Below, piece by piece: positions 1 to 8,289 of a stretch of 48,465 nucleotides of DNA. The number at the start of each line of letters is the position of its first letter. Position 1 is the first letter of the stretch. The DNA lies in NCBI GenBank assembly GCA_029946105.1, contig JAQSDW010000078.1, forward strand, positions 1 through 48,465, read 5' to 3'. The translations under genes and the position numbers were made by a program. Origin of the DNA: Reyranella sp. (lineage in GTDB: Bacteria; Pseudomonadota; Alphaproteobacteria; Reyranellales; Reyranellaceae). The notes beneath the pieces are model-generated. The model was given only the letters and a program-made list of their open reading frames with translations, searched no databases and had not been told where the DNA came from.

Positions 1-49
1 TCGATACATCGCTAACGCTGGATATGCTTCGATATGAACCGAAAAGACT

Positions 50-757
50 CTAGCGATCGTCCCGCGCGAGCTGCTGGTCGACGGCGGCGCCGTAGGCCTT
101 GCCGTAGTAGGCTTCTATGCGGCGCTGGACGAAATCCCAGCAGGTGGTCATTGCCAGATAGAGGATGGCCACGACCATGAAGACTTCGAGCACCTGGAAC
201 TTCTGCTGCATCAGGATCTGACCGCGCCGCAGCACCTCCTCCATCGAGATCACCGAGGCGATCGAGGTGGTCTTGAGCAGGCCGTTCACCGAGTTGCCGA
301 GCGGCGGAATGATGACGCGGAGCGCCTGGGGCAGGATGACGAGCCGGAAGATATGGAAGGGCTTCAGGCCCATGGCCCGCGCCGCCTCGGTCTGGCCCTT
401 GGCCACCGACAGGATGCCGCCGCGCAGGATCTCCGAGAGATAGGCCGCTTCGTTGAGCGCCAGCCCGAGCATCGCCGATTCGAGAACGCTGAAACGCACC
501 AGCCCGAGTTGCGGCAGGCCGGTGTAGATGATGATGAGCTGGACGAGGAGCGGCGTGCCGCGAAACACCCAGATGTAGGTCTGCGCCGCCCGCGACACCG
601 CCTTGTGCTTGTTGAGCCGCATCACCGCCAGCAGGAGGCCGAGCAGGCCGCCGAAGACGAGCGTGCTGACGGTCAGCCCGATCGTCCACAGCGCGCCTTC
701 GAGGAGATAGAGATTGGTGAAGTAACCCCAGAAGCCTTCCCAATCCCAGACCTTCAT
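50..757 (-). CDS. Amino-acid ABC transporter permease (HisM/GlnP type)
   Basis: This 235-residue polytopic inner-membrane protein is the channel subunit of a polar amino-acid importer. Hydrophobic segments lie at about residues 19-46, 68-84, 92-106 and 188-206. The FRGTP motif (65-69) is typical of HisM/GlnP permeases. The EAA loop that docks on the ATPase runs from about residue 124 (EAARAMG) to the conserved PLGN at 152-155. Length is normal for the family. It lies 7 bp downstream of the receptor gene on the same strand, so the two are cotranscribed. No ATPase gene is visible; it could lie just beyond the left edge, downstream in the operon, or be supplied from elsewhere. The exact amino acid cannot be read from sequence. 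Confidence 0.93.
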   Translation of the reverse strand: MKVWDWEGFWGYFTNLYLLEGALWTIGLTVSTLVFGGLLGLLLAVMRLNKHKAVSRAAQTYIWVFRGTPLLVQLIIIYTGLPQLGLVRFSVLESAMLGLALNEAAYLSEILRGGILSVAKGQTEAARAMGLKPFHIFRLVILPQALRVIIPPLGNSVNGLLKTTSIASVISMEEVLRRGQILMQQKFQVLEVFMVVAILYLAMTTCWDFVQRRIEAYYGKAYGAAVDQQLARDDR

Positions 758-764
758 GCCGCCC

Positions 765-1622
765 CTATGCCGGCCCGGGGCCCTTGATGGCGAACTGGGC
801 CTCGTCGATCTTGAGCACGCCGTACTGATCGAGCAGCTTGCCGTAGGTGCCGTCCTTCATCAGCTCGTTCAGCGCGCCGACGACGGCATCGGCCAGCGGC
901 TTGCTGGCGAAGGCGAAGCAGGCGGTCTGCGGGAACACGCCGCTGACGGCGCGCGTGAAGTCACCGCGCTGCTGCATGAACATCGCCGTGGCGTCGATGC
1001 TGGTGGCGGCATCGGACTGTCCCGCCTTCAGGGCCTGGAAGGCCTCGGCGAAGTTGTTGAAGGTCATCACCGTGATGGGCTTCAGACCCTTCTTGGCGAC
1101 CATGTCGGCAACCTCGCGGGTGCGCCGCTCCTCGATGCCGCCCAGCTCCACCGAGATCTTCTTGCCGGCGAGATCGTCGACCGTCTTGATGCCGAGCGGA
1201 TTGCCCTTGGCGGCGAGGAAGCTGATGGCCGCCTGCTCGGTGGGCACCATGTACATGAGCTTCGAGCGTTCCTCGGTCCAGAAGATGCCGGTGTTGATCA
1301 TGTCCCAGCGCTTGGCGGCAAGGCCCGGGATCATGGTGGCGAATTCGGTGCGGATGTATTCCGGCGCCAGCCCGAGACGCTTGCAGCACTCGTTGGCCAG
1401 TTCGACGCGCATGCCCTTGAGCTCGCCCTTGTCGTCGACGAACTGCAGCGGCGGCAGGGTCGGGTTGATCGACATGATCAGCGTGCCGGCCTTGATGATG
1501 GTGGGCGGCGCGACCTTGGGCTGGGCCCACACGGCCGCAGGCGCCAGGACCAGCGCCGAGGCGGCGGCACCGGCCTTGAGCAGGCCACGGCGGCTCGTCG
1601 TCGCGTCGTTGAAGTTAGTCAT
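765..1622 (-). CDS. Periplasmic amino-acid-binding protein of ABC importer
   Basis: A 285-residue solute-binding protein of the SBP_bac_3 family, which captures a polar amino acid or related compound in the periplasm and passes it to the adjacent permease. The N-terminus has a twin-arginine-like signal (SRRGLLKAG, residues 10-18), a hydrophobic stretch and an AWAQ cleavage site near 31-34, so export by Tat or Sec is expected. The GELKGMRVELA segment around residue 66 is the usual lobe-1 ligand region. The start has a strong ribosome site (AGGGGGAA) that begins right beside two tandem hairpins at 1633-1682. It follows the M20 hydrolase gene by 103 bp and precedes the permease by 7 bp. Ligand unknown, but the upstream amidase, aspartate-dehydrogenase-like and peptidase-like genes suggest an amide or amino-acid derivative. 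Confidence 0.92.
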   Translation of the reverse strand: MTNFNDATTSRRGLLKAGAAASALVLAPAAVWAQPKVAPPTIIKAGTLIMSINPTLPPLQFVDDKGELKGMRVELANECCKRLGLAPEYIRTEFATMIPGLAAKRWDMINTGIFWTEERSKLMYMVPTEQAAISFLAAKGNPLGIKTVDDLAGKKISVELGGIEERRTREVADMVAKKGLKPITVMTFNNFAEAFQALKAGQSDAATSIDATAMFMQQRGDFTRAVSGVFPQTACFAFASKPLADAVVGALNELMKDGTYGKLLDQYGVLKIDEAQFAIKGPGPA

Positions 1623-1632
1623 GTCAGTTCCC

Positions 1633-1682
1633 CCTGATTTTCCGGTCCCCAGGACCGCCTGATATTCCGGTCCCCAGGACCG
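1633..1682 (-). repeat. Tandem pair of 25-bp hairpin units in operon leader
   Basis: Two head-to-tail 25-bp units (1633-1657 and 1658-1682) differ at one base. Each contains a perfect hairpin, CGGTCC-CCA-GGACCG (1643-1657 and 1668-1682). They fill half of the 103-bp gap between the M20 hydrolase and the receptor gene and abut the receptor's ribosome-binding site. They may be mRNA-stabilising or processing hairpins that raise receptor expression relative to upstream genes, as REP-like hairpins do in other ABC operons, or a tandem operator. The function is inference; the repeat and pairing are directly visible. Confidence 0.8.
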
Positions 1683-1725
1683 AATGCAATTTTGACGCCG
1701 AAAGCCGGCCTTGTCCCTGCCTGTT

Positions 1726-2952
1726 TCAGTCCGTGCCGCACCAACCGGCGATAATCGCGGCGACCACTTTCACCGCCCGCCGGTAGTCCTCGACGTCGAC
1801 CCATTCGTCGTGCAGGCCGTTCTGGGTAAGATCGCCGCCGAGCGGCCCCAGCCCGACGGTTGGAATGGCGGCCTGGACGATCGGATTGCGGATATCGCTG
1901 GCGGTGTGCAGCGGATTGACGTGCGGCGGCTGGCCGGTGATGCCGACGATGGCGTCGGCGACGATGCCGTAGAGCGGACTCTGCGGCGGCACTTCCGCCC
2001 CGGAGATGCCCGATACCCACTCGAGCCGCGCCACGCTGCCGACAGCTTCTTCGACCGACGCCTGGACACGCGCCATGTCCTCGCCGGGCAGCAGCGACAA
2101 TGATCCCTCCATCACGCCCACGGGTGCCACCCGCGTGTGGACGCCCGCTGTTCCGAGATCGATGTGGGAGATCAGCAGGTTCGACGACCGACCCACCGCC
2201 TTGTCGAGCAAGGGATGATGCAGCGTCTGCGCCCGTCGCTCGGCGAGCGCCTTCAGCCGGAGATGAACCTCGGCGAGGGCGTCGGCCGGGCTCTCGGCCT
2301 GGTGGGCGAAGGCGAGATGGCTGATCTCGTGCGTGGGCGGCGCTTTGCCCTCTGCCGTGATGCGGAAATCGAGCTGGCCGAGACAGAACGCCTTGATCTC
2401 CCGCATGCCCTCGCCCGATTCAGCCGGATGGCAGTAGACCGCGGCGTCGGCCCGCAGACCCGCGTGCAGCAGCGCCGACACGCCGCGCGCGTGACGCTTG
2501 CTGGGCGTGCTGGCCAGGATCACCGTGCCCGCCGGCCGGCGGCCCGACGCCAGCATCGCGCGCAGGCCCTCGACCATCATCGCCACGCCTGACAGATCGT
2601 CGGCCACACCCCAGCCATGAATACGTCCGCCGTCAATGACCCCGCCGAACGGATCGCGCTGCCAGGCATCCGTGCCGGCCACCGGTTCGCCGTCGGGATG
2701 GGCGAAGAAAATGACGCTGCGACCTTTCCCGTTACCCTCTAGTGTCGCCACGATGCTCGTGCGCTCGCCTTCGGCCATGGCGCGTCGCGCCGCGAACTCT
2801 CCCACCATCGCCACGTCGGTTGGCCGGTAGCTCACCGTTTCGACGCTGCAGCCCAACCCGCGCGCGGCATCGGCCACGAGCCGCTGCACCGCCGCCTCAC
2901 CGTCGCGCTGCGCCCGGATCAGGGACTGCAGGAAGGGAACCGGATCGCTCAT
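1726..2952 (-). CDS. M20-family hydrolase (peptidase/deacylase-like), altered active site
   Basis: A 408-residue protein with the two-domain M20 metallohydrolase layout. Visible landmarks are the first metal motif AHPDGEP (84-90; the family usually has GHxDVVP), the GWGVADDLSG segment (113-122) carrying the bridging Asp, and C-terminal HTASDIRNP and NGLHDEW segments in the place of the last metal ligands. At the spot where M20 enzymes carry the catalytic Glu pair (xEExGxxG) this protein reads STPSKRHARG (148-157), so the general base is missing or relocated. The gene start overlaps the stop of the upstream dehydrogenase gene (TGATG). It probably hydrolyses an amide or N-acyl intermediate in the cytoplasm, but a changed chemistry or a non-catalytic role is possible. 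Confidence 0.8.
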   Translation of the reverse strand: MSDPVPFLQSLIRAQRDGEAAVQRLVADAARGLGCSVETVSYRPTDVAMVGEFAARRAMAEGERTSIVATLEGNGKGRSVIFFAHPDGEPVAGTDAWQRDPFGGVIDGGRIHGWGVADDLSGVAMMVEGLRAMLASGRRPAGTVILASTPSKRHARGVSALLHAGLRADAAVYCHPAESGEGMREIKAFCLGQLDFRITAEGKAPPTHEISHLAFAHQAESPADALAEVHLRLKALAERRAQTLHHPLLDKAVGRSSNLLISHIDLGTAGVHTRVAPVGVMEGSLSLLPGEDMARVQASVEEAVGSVARLEWVSGISGAEVPPQSPLYGIVADAIVGITGQPPHVNPLHTASDIRNPIVQAAIPTVGLGPLGGDLTQNGLHDEWVDVEDYRRAVKVVAAIIAGWCGTD

Positions 2953-3749
2953 CAGATCACCATCCGCGCCTCGCGCCGCCGCAACAGGCGCATCAGGCTG
3001 AAGGTCGTGTAGTCGACGGGATCGCCGTCGGGCGGCACGTCGCGACCGCCCAGCCGCAACATGGCATTGCCCGGTGCGGCATGGATCTCGAGCTCATGCG
3101 CGGTTTCGGAAAGCGCCGGATCGGCCACCAGCTCAGCCTCCGTTGCGTCGAGACCGAGACCCGCCAACGCGACACCGACAGAGGTGTTGAGGTTGTTGGG
3201 AAGATGGCGCGCCGCGTCACGCACGCTGCCGCGAAAGAACACCTGACGCCCGCTAATCGCGTCGAGGTCGGCCAGCGTCGCCGCTGGTGTCAGCTTCCAC
3301 ATCGCGGGCGACTTGAGCTGTCGATAGACCACGCGCCGCAGGCCCTCCTCGCGCGCCGTCGCCAACAGGTCGAGGGTGCCGATACCGCCCGCTGCAATCT
3401 CGATGCGGCCCGGGCCCGCGGTGGCGGCTTCGATCAGACGCCGCTCGACGACCGGATCGGCCAGGGCGGCAAGTGACAGGGGCACCAGATCGATTCCCGC
3501 CTGCAGCAGCGCCGGGCCGACATCGGCCAGCGTCGACGCGGACGCGCATTCAATGGCGATCGCGGGCCGACGGGCCACAAAGTCCGCGAGCGTCGTGCAG
3601 ACTGCCGCCGCACCGATGATGGCGGCAGCGTCGGCCGCCTGGCTCGGCCGTACCAGTACCGCGCGCACACCCGGCCATCGGCGCGCCAAGCGCTGCCCAA
3701 TCCGTCCAAATCCAACGATGCCGTAGTTCGTCACGCCATAGTCCGTCAC
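2952..3749 (-). CDS. Aspartate dehydrogenase-like oxidoreductase (NadX family)
   Basis: A 265-residue NAD(P)-dependent dehydrogenase. The Rossmann motif GFGRIG is at residues 13-18. The C-terminal half has the signature stretch of L-aspartate dehydrogenases: an AARHLPNNLNTSVGVALAG segment followed by GLDATEAELVADP. The family oxidises L-aspartate to iminoaspartate, either for NAD synthesis or for amino-acid catabolism. No nadA or nadC is nearby; it lies between an SDR gene (4 bp upstream) and the M20 hydrolase (start overlapping its stop), so a catabolic role, perhaps on another amino acid, is more likely. The first residues (MTDYGVTNYG) contain a small duplication of the MTDYG/VTNYG type, so a start at the second copy cannot be excluded. 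Confidence 0.82.
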   Translation of the reverse strand: MTDYGVTNYGIVGFGRIGQRLARRWPGVRAVLVRPSQAADAAAIIGAAAVCTTLADFVARRPAIAIECASASTLADVGPALLQAGIDLVPLSLAALADPVVERRLIEAATAGPGRIEIAAGGIGTLDLLATAREEGLRRVVYRQLKSPAMWKLTPAATLADLDAISGRQVFFRGSVRDAARHLPNNLNTSVGVALAGLGLDATEAELVADPALSETAHELEIHAAPGNAMLRLGGRDVPPDGDPVDYTTFSLMRLLRRREARMVI

Positions 3750-3753
3750 GCCG

Positions 3754-4560
3754 CTACTTGCCCTTCATCTTCCCCGGGGTCTTCCCAGGCGGCGTCGCGG
3801 CGACGCCCGGCGCGTGATTGAGGATCGATCGCGTGAGGCCACCATCGACCACCAGCGCCTGGCCGGTGATATAGCTCGCCTCGGGGCTCAGCAGGAAAGC
3901 GATGGCGTCGGCGATGTCGCCCGGCTTGGCGACGCGGCCGAGCGGCACCAGTTTCGCTCGACCACGCGCGAGCTTTGGCTGGCGGTAGATCGCGTCGGTC
4001 ATCGAGGTGTGAACGAAGCCGGGGCACACCGAATTGGCGCGGATGCCGTCGGGCGCCCATTCCATTGCCATCATCTCGGTCAGCATGATCAGCGCGGCCT
4101 TGGCCGGGCTGTACGCCCCGGTCGGGAGCTGCGGCATGACGCCGGCCATCGACGACAGCATGACGATAGCGCCCTTCGACTTTCGGAGATGCGGGTGGGC
4201 TGCCTTGGCGAGCAGCCAGTTGGCCCGGAGGTTGATGTTGAAGATGCGATCCCAGGTCGCCACGTCGAGGTCGACCAGCTTGGCGGGGGCCGCGATGCCG
4301 GCATTGCCGACGATGCCGCTGATGCCGCCCATCGCCTTGGCCGCGGCGGCGATCACCCGGGCGGGATCGTTGGGCGTGGCCATGTCGGCGCGGAGCGTAT
4401 GGACCTTGCAGCCCGACGTCCGGAGGTTGGCGGCGAGCGCGTCGAGTTCATCGAGATAGGCGACATCGCAGAGCGTCAGCGCTTCGGCGCCGTCGGCCGC
4501 CAGCTTCAGGGCCGTCGCACGCCCGATCCCTCGGCTCGCGCCGGTTATCACCACACGCAT
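3754..4560 (-). CDS. SDR-family oxidoreductase
   Basis: A 268-residue classical short-chain dehydrogenase/reductase. Motifs in order: cofactor-binding TGASRGIG (6-13), NAG (86-88), catalytic SS (136-137) and YSPAK with Tyr150 and Lys154, then PGFVHTSM after the active site. The C-terminus has an unusual Pro/Gly/Lys tail ([12 protein letters not shown]) beyond the usual end of the fold. It oxidises or reduces an alcohol/ketone in the cytoplasm; substrate unknown. It sits 16 bp downstream of the amidase and 4 bp upstream of the aspartate-dehydrogenase-like gene, so it belongs to the same catabolic operon. Confidence 0.92.
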   Translation of the reverse strand: MRVVITGASRGIGRATALKLAADGAEALTLCDVAYLDELDALAANLRTSGCKVHTLRADMATPNDPARVIAAAAKAMGGISGIVGNAGIAAPAKLVDLDVATWDRIFNINLRANWLLAKAAHPHLRKSKGAIVMLSSMAGVMPQLPTGAYSPAKAALIMLTEMMAMEWAPDGIRANSVCPGFVHTSMTDAIYRQPKLARGRAKLVPLGRVAKPGDIADAIAFLLSPEASYITGQALVVDGGLTRSILNHAPGVAATPPGKTPGKMKGK

Positions 4561-4576
4561 GGCTTTCCCCCGCTTT

Positions 4577-6028
4577 TCAGTCCGATGGTGGCACGGTTCC
4601 GGGTCTGGGGTCGATGGGCAGCAGGCGATCGAGGCCCATCATCGTTTCATAGAGGGCTGCCGCCTGCAGGAGCGCTGCCTCGCCGCGCGGCTTGCCGACC
4701 AGCTGCAATCCCACCGGCCGGCCGTGCGGATCGAAGCCGCAGGGCACGGCGATGGCGGGGCTGCCGGAGACGGTGATCGCCGAGTTGAGCGTCGATCCCG
4801 ACATGTAGTTCTCGAGCTTCTTGCCGTTGATGGTCGACGGGGCGCGCAGGTTGACGTCGAAGGCGGCGGTCGGCGCGCTCGGCGTCACCAGCAGGTCGTA
4901 CGTCTGGAAGAATTCGACCATGCGCCGGAACAGCGCCGCGCGCTCGCGCTCTGCCCAGGCAAGGTGGCTGGTGGTCTGCTTCAGGCCAAGCTCGGTGTTC
5001 CAGATGATGTCCGGCTTCACCTTGTCGCGATGCTCCTTGATCTGCAGCTCGCGATCGACGAGGAACTGCTGGCTGCGGAATGCCATGAAGACCTCGTCGA
5101 CCGGACCGAAATCCGGAGAGACTTCCTCGACGATGCAGCCCAGCTCCTCGAAACGCCGCGCGGCTTTGCTGCAGATCTCGCGGACATCCTTGTCGAGTTC
5201 GAACCGTCCGCCGAAGTCGGCCGTCCAGGCGACCCTCCTGGGCGCGACGGGATTGGCGACCGCGGCGCTGAACGACACGGCGGGCGCATCGAAGGTCATG
5301 GGATCCTGCGCGCAGAAGCCCGCCATGCTGTCGAGGAACAGCGCGAGGTCGGGCACGTTCCGCGCCATCGGCCCCTGCACCGACTGCGGCGACCAGAGGT
5401 TGCTCGCGGTGCCGCGCGTCACCCGCCCGGGCGACGGCCTGATGCCCACCGTCGAGCAGTAGGTTCCCGGCCGGCGCAGCGAGCCGCCGTGATCGGTGCC
5501 TTGTGCCAGCCAGACCTCGCCGGTCGCCACGGAGACCGAGCCGCCGCCCGTGGAGCCGCCGCAGGTCAACGAGGTGTTCCAGGGATTGCGCGTGCGCCCA
5601 AACACCTCGTTGAAGGTGCTGCCGCCGGCACCGAATTCCGGCGTGTTCGACTTGCCCATCACGATGCCGCCGTTGCGCTCGATGCGCTCGACCACCGGAT
5701 GGGAGGTCGCCGGCACATGGTTGGCGAAGATCGGCGAGCCGTAGGTGGTGCGCACGCCCGCCACCTCGGTCAGGTCCTTGATCGAGACCGGAAGACCGGC
5801 GAGCCAGCCCGCTTCGCCGGCGGCTTCGCAGGCCTCACCGCCCGCCATGATGCGCTTGGCGTGATCGCGCGCGCGATCGAGGCAGAGCGTCGGCAGGGCG
5901 TTCACCACGGGCTCGACCTCGGCGATACGCTGCGCGGAAGCCTCGACCAGATCGAGTGGCGAGATCTCCTTCTTCTTCAGCCGCGCCACGGCTTCGACGG
6001 CCGTCATCTTCCAAAGCTCGTTACTCAT
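4577..6028 (-). CDS. Amidase (amidase-signature family)
   Basis: A 483-residue amidase-signature hydrolase that splits a carboxamide to acid and ammonia. The Ser-cisSer-Lys triad is readable: Lys84 in GLPVSIKDL, Ser159 in CGGSTGGG, and nucleophile Ser183 in [12 protein letters not shown] start at MSNELWKM because a GGGTGA ribosome site lies just upstream; the same frame stays open far upstream, but that part is antisense to the CoA-transferase gene. A start nine bases earlier is also possible. It is the first gene of the six-gene minus-strand operon ending with the amino-acid ABC importer and is divergent from the CoA-transferase, with a dyad at 6045-6063 between them. Substrate cannot be told from sequence. 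Confidence 0.93.
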   Translation of the reverse strand: MSNELWKMTAVEAVARLKKKEISPLDLVEASAQRIAEVEPVVNALPTLCLDRARDHAKRIMAGGEACEAAGEAGWLAGLPVSIKDLTEVAGVRTTYGSPIFANHVPATSHPVVERIERNGGIVMGKSNTPEFGAGGSTFNEVFGRTRNPWNTSLTCGGSTGGGSVSVATGEVWLAQGTDHGGSLRRPGTYCSTVGIRPSPGRVTRGTASNLWSPQSVQGPMARNVPDLALFLDSMAGFCAQDPMTFDAPAVSFSAAVANPVAPRRVAWTADFGGRFELDKDVREICSKAARRFEELGCIVEEVSPDFGPVDEVFMAFRSQQFLVDRELQIKEHRDKVKPDIIWNTELGLKQTTSHLAWAERERAALFRRMVEFFQTYDLLVTPSAPTAAFDVNLRAPSTINGKKLENYMSGSTLNSAITVSGSPAIAVPCGFDPHGRPVGLQLVGKPRGEAALLQAAALYETMMGLDRLLPIDPRPGTVPPSD

Positions 6029-6044
6029 TTCACCCATCCAGTTT

Positions 6045-6063
6045 CGGCAAACCACGTTTGCCG
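6045..6063. promoter_or_regulatory. Dyad in divergent amidase/CoA-transferase promoter region
   Basis: A perfect inverted repeat, CGGCAAAC-CAC-GTTTGCCG, lies in the 84-bp gap between two divergently transcribed units (amidase operon start at 6028, CoA-transferase start at 6113). Eight-base arms with a 3-bp centre fit a homodimeric repressor or activator site. Position and symmetry suggest a shared operator controlling both units. No regulator gene is adjacent, so the binding protein is unknown. Confidence 0.6.
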
Positions 6064-6112
6064 GACATGATACTTTTGCATGTGCGACATTAGGCATCGA
6101 GGAAACACCAGA

Positions 6113-7318
6113 ATGAACGACAAAGCCACAGGCCCGCTTCGCGGACTGAAAATCGTCGATATCTCCACGGTCGTGGCGGGGCCATTCGCCGCCGGTCTGC
6201 TGGGCGACTATGGCGCCGACGTTATCAAGGTCGAGATGCCGGGCGTGGGCGATTCGCTGCGCGCGCTGGCGCCGCACAAGGATGGCGCGCCGCTGTGGTG
6301 GAAGGTCACCAACCGCAACAAGAAGGGCATCACCCTTGACCTGCGGCAGGCCGAGGGCCGCGAGCTGTTCGGCAGGCTGATCGCTGATGCCGACGTGATG
6401 GTCGAGAATTTCCGGCCGGGCACGCTCGATGGCTGGGGCATTACCCGCGCCTGGCTGCAGGAGATCAATCCCCGGCTGACCATCCTGCGTGTCACCGGCT
6501 TCGGCCAGGACGGGCCCTACCGCGACCGGCCGGGCTTCGCCCGCATCTTCGAAGCGATGAGCGGCTTTACCCAGATCTGCGGCGAGGAGGATGGCCGCCC
6601 GCTGCACCTCGGCTATCCCATTTCCGATGCCGTGGCCGGCCTCTTCGGGGCGCTCGGGATCCTGGCAGCGTTGCACGATCTCGCACGTCATCCGGAACGG
6701 CGCGGCCAGGACATCGACTGTTCGGCCACAGAGGCGATGCTGCGCACGCTGGAATTCCTCGCCATCGAATACGACCAGCTGGGTGCCGTTCGCACGCGCT
6801 CCGGCAACCGCAGCCAGTACGCCGCCCCGGGCAATGTCTACCGGACGGCCGACGGCAAATGGGCGTCGATCGCGGCCTCGACGCAGAGCATTTTTACCCG
6901 CCTCTGCACCGCGCTGGACCTGCAGGACCTGCTGAAAGATCCGCGCTTCGCCACCAACCCGGCGCGCGTGCGCAACTACCTGGCGCTCGACGAGATCGTG
7001 GGCGCGGCGCTGGGCAAGCTCACGCTCGACGAGCTGCGCGAGAGCTTTGCGCGCCACGAAGTGGGCTTCTCGCCGATCTACGACATCGCCGACGTGTTCG
7101 ACGATCCGCAGATCCAGGCGCGCGAGGCGATCGTGCGCGTGCCCGACAGCGAGCTCGGCTCCGTCCGCATGCAGGGCGTGGTGCCGCGCTTCTCCGAAAC
7201 ACCGGGCGGCGTGCAACGCGCCGGTCCGACGATCGGCGAGCACAACGACGAAATCTATGGCGCCCTGGGATTGTCCGCGACGGAGATCGCGGCGCTCAAG
7301 GCGCGCAAGGTCATCTAG
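6113..7318 (+). CDS. CaiB/BaiF-family (class III) CoA-transferase
   Basis: A 401-residue CoA-transferase expected to move CoA between carboxylic acids without a covalent acyl-phosphate step. Family hallmarks: LRGLKIVDISTVVAGPFAA (9-27), GADVIKVE (35-41), NRNKKGITLDL (68-77) and VENFRPG (97-103). After GPYRDRPGF the family usually has the catalytic Asp (PGFD/PGYD); here the segment reads PGFARIFEAMSG (140-151), so the Asp is not at its usual place. I chose the ATG at 6113 rather than an in-frame ATG 33 bases upstream because a GAGGAAA ribosome site precedes it. The Bug receptor gene follows after 11 bp, suggesting activation of an imported carboxylate. Confidence 0.9.
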   Translation: MNDKATGPLRGLKIVDISTVVAGPFAAGLLGDYGADVIKVEMPGVGDSLRALAPHKDGAPLWWKVTNRNKKGITLDLRQAEGRELFGRLIADADVMVENFRPGTLDGWGITRAWLQEINPRLTILRVTGFGQDGPYRDRPGFARIFEAMSGFTQICGEEDGRPLHLGYPISDAVAGLFGALGILAALHDLARHPERRGQDIDCSATEAMLRTLEFLAIEYDQLGAVRTRSGNRSQYAAPGNVYRTADGKWASIAASTQSIFTRLCTALDLQDLLKDPRFATNPARVRNYLALDEIVGAALGKLTLDELRESFARHEVGFSPIYDIADVFDDPQIQAREAIVRVPDSELGSVRMQGVVPRFSETPGGVQRAGPTIGEHNDEIYGALGLSATEIAALKARKVI

Positions 7319-7329
7319 GGAGGACCATC

Positions 7330-8289
7330 ATGCTGAGACGTCATTTCGCCGCTATGTCGCTGGCGGCGCTCGTTCCCCTGCCCGTCGCGGCACAGAGCGG
7401 CAAGGTCGCCAGGATCGTGGTGGGCTTTCCCGCCGGCCAGGGCATCGACCTGGTGTCGCGCATCGTGGCCGACGCCCTGAAGGACGAACTCGGCGAGACC
7501 TTCATCGTCGAGAACAAGCCTGGCCAGGGTGGCAGTATCGCGCTTGGGCAAGTGGCACGCGCGGCGCCGGACGGTTCCACCATCCTGATCTCGGCGATGG
7601 CGGCGTTGGTGATCGCGCCGCATCTCTACAAGAACGTGACCTACGACACGTTGAAGAGTTTCGATCCGGTCGGACGCGTCGGCGACCTGCCGCTGGTCCT
7701 GGTGGTCAATCCATCCGTGCCGGCCAGGACGCTGCCCGAGCTGATCGCCTACGCCCGGGGCAACCCCGACAAGCTCAGCCACTCCTCGTCAGGCAACAGC
7801 ACGGTGAGCCATATCGCCATGGAGGAGCTGAAGCACGCCACCGGCATGAAGATCCTGCATGTGCCTTATCAGGGCAGTGCGGCTGCCATGAACGACCTGA
7901 TCGCGGGCAACGTCCAGGTGGCGCTGGATACGGTGGCGGTGACGAAGCCGCACATCGACGCGGGACGGCTTCGCCTGATCGCGGTCGGCAGCCTCGAGCG
8001 CCTGCCCTTCTTTCCCGACGCCCCGACCATTGCCGAGCAGGGCTACCCGGGCTTCGAGGCCAATGCCTGGCTCGGCATGCTGCTGCCCGCCGGCACGCCG
8101 CGCGAGACGGTCGAGCGGCTGGCGGCGGCGCTGAACAAGATCGTTCGTGCGCCAGCCACCGAGCAGAAATTCATGGCGGTCGGCACCCTGCCCAAGCCCA
8201 GCACGACGGCCGAGTTCGATGCTTTCCTGAAGGCCGAGTACGCGCGCTGGGGTCAGGCGATCGCCGCCTCCGGCATCAAGGCAGACTGA
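7330..8289 (+). CDS. Bug/TctC-family periplasmic solute receptor
   Basis: A 319-residue extracytoplasmic receptor of the Bug (TctC) family, which binds carboxylates or aromatic acids, usually for tripartite tricarboxylate transporters. A Sec signal peptide is clear (LRRHFAAMSLAALVPLPVAAQ, cut near residue 21). Typical Bug segments follow: IVVGFPAGQGIDLVSRIVA, VENKPGQGGSIALGQVA and HVPYQGSAAAMNDLIAGNV. The start has a GGGAGGA ribosome site 11 bp after the CoA-transferase stop. No TctA/TctB membrane subunits are in the window, as is common for the many orphan Bug receptors. Its 3' end overlaps the convergent MFS gene by 14 bp. Confidence 0.93.
   Translation: MLRRHFAAMSLAALVPLPVAAQSGKVARIVVGFPAGQGIDLVSRIVADALKDELGETFIVENKPGQGGSIALGQVARAAPDGSTILISAMAALVIAPHLYKNVTYDTLKSFDPVGRVGDLPLVLVVNPSVPARTLPELIAYARGNPDKLSHSSSGNSTVSHIAMEELKHATGMKILHVPYQGSAAAMNDLIAGNVQVALDTVAVTKPHIDAGRLRLIAVGSLERLPFFPDAPTIAEQGYPGFEANAWLGMLLPAGTPRETVERLAAALNKIVRAPATEQKFMAVGTLPKPSTTAEFDAFLKAEYARWGQAIAASGIKAD

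Noticed and set aside
6029..7243. Long minus-strand extension of the amidase frame (about 400 codons upstream of the chosen start)
   Set aside because: It is antisense to the clearly real CoA-transferase gene and has a low-complexity, Arg/Ala/His-rich composition typical of shadow frames in GC-rich DNA.
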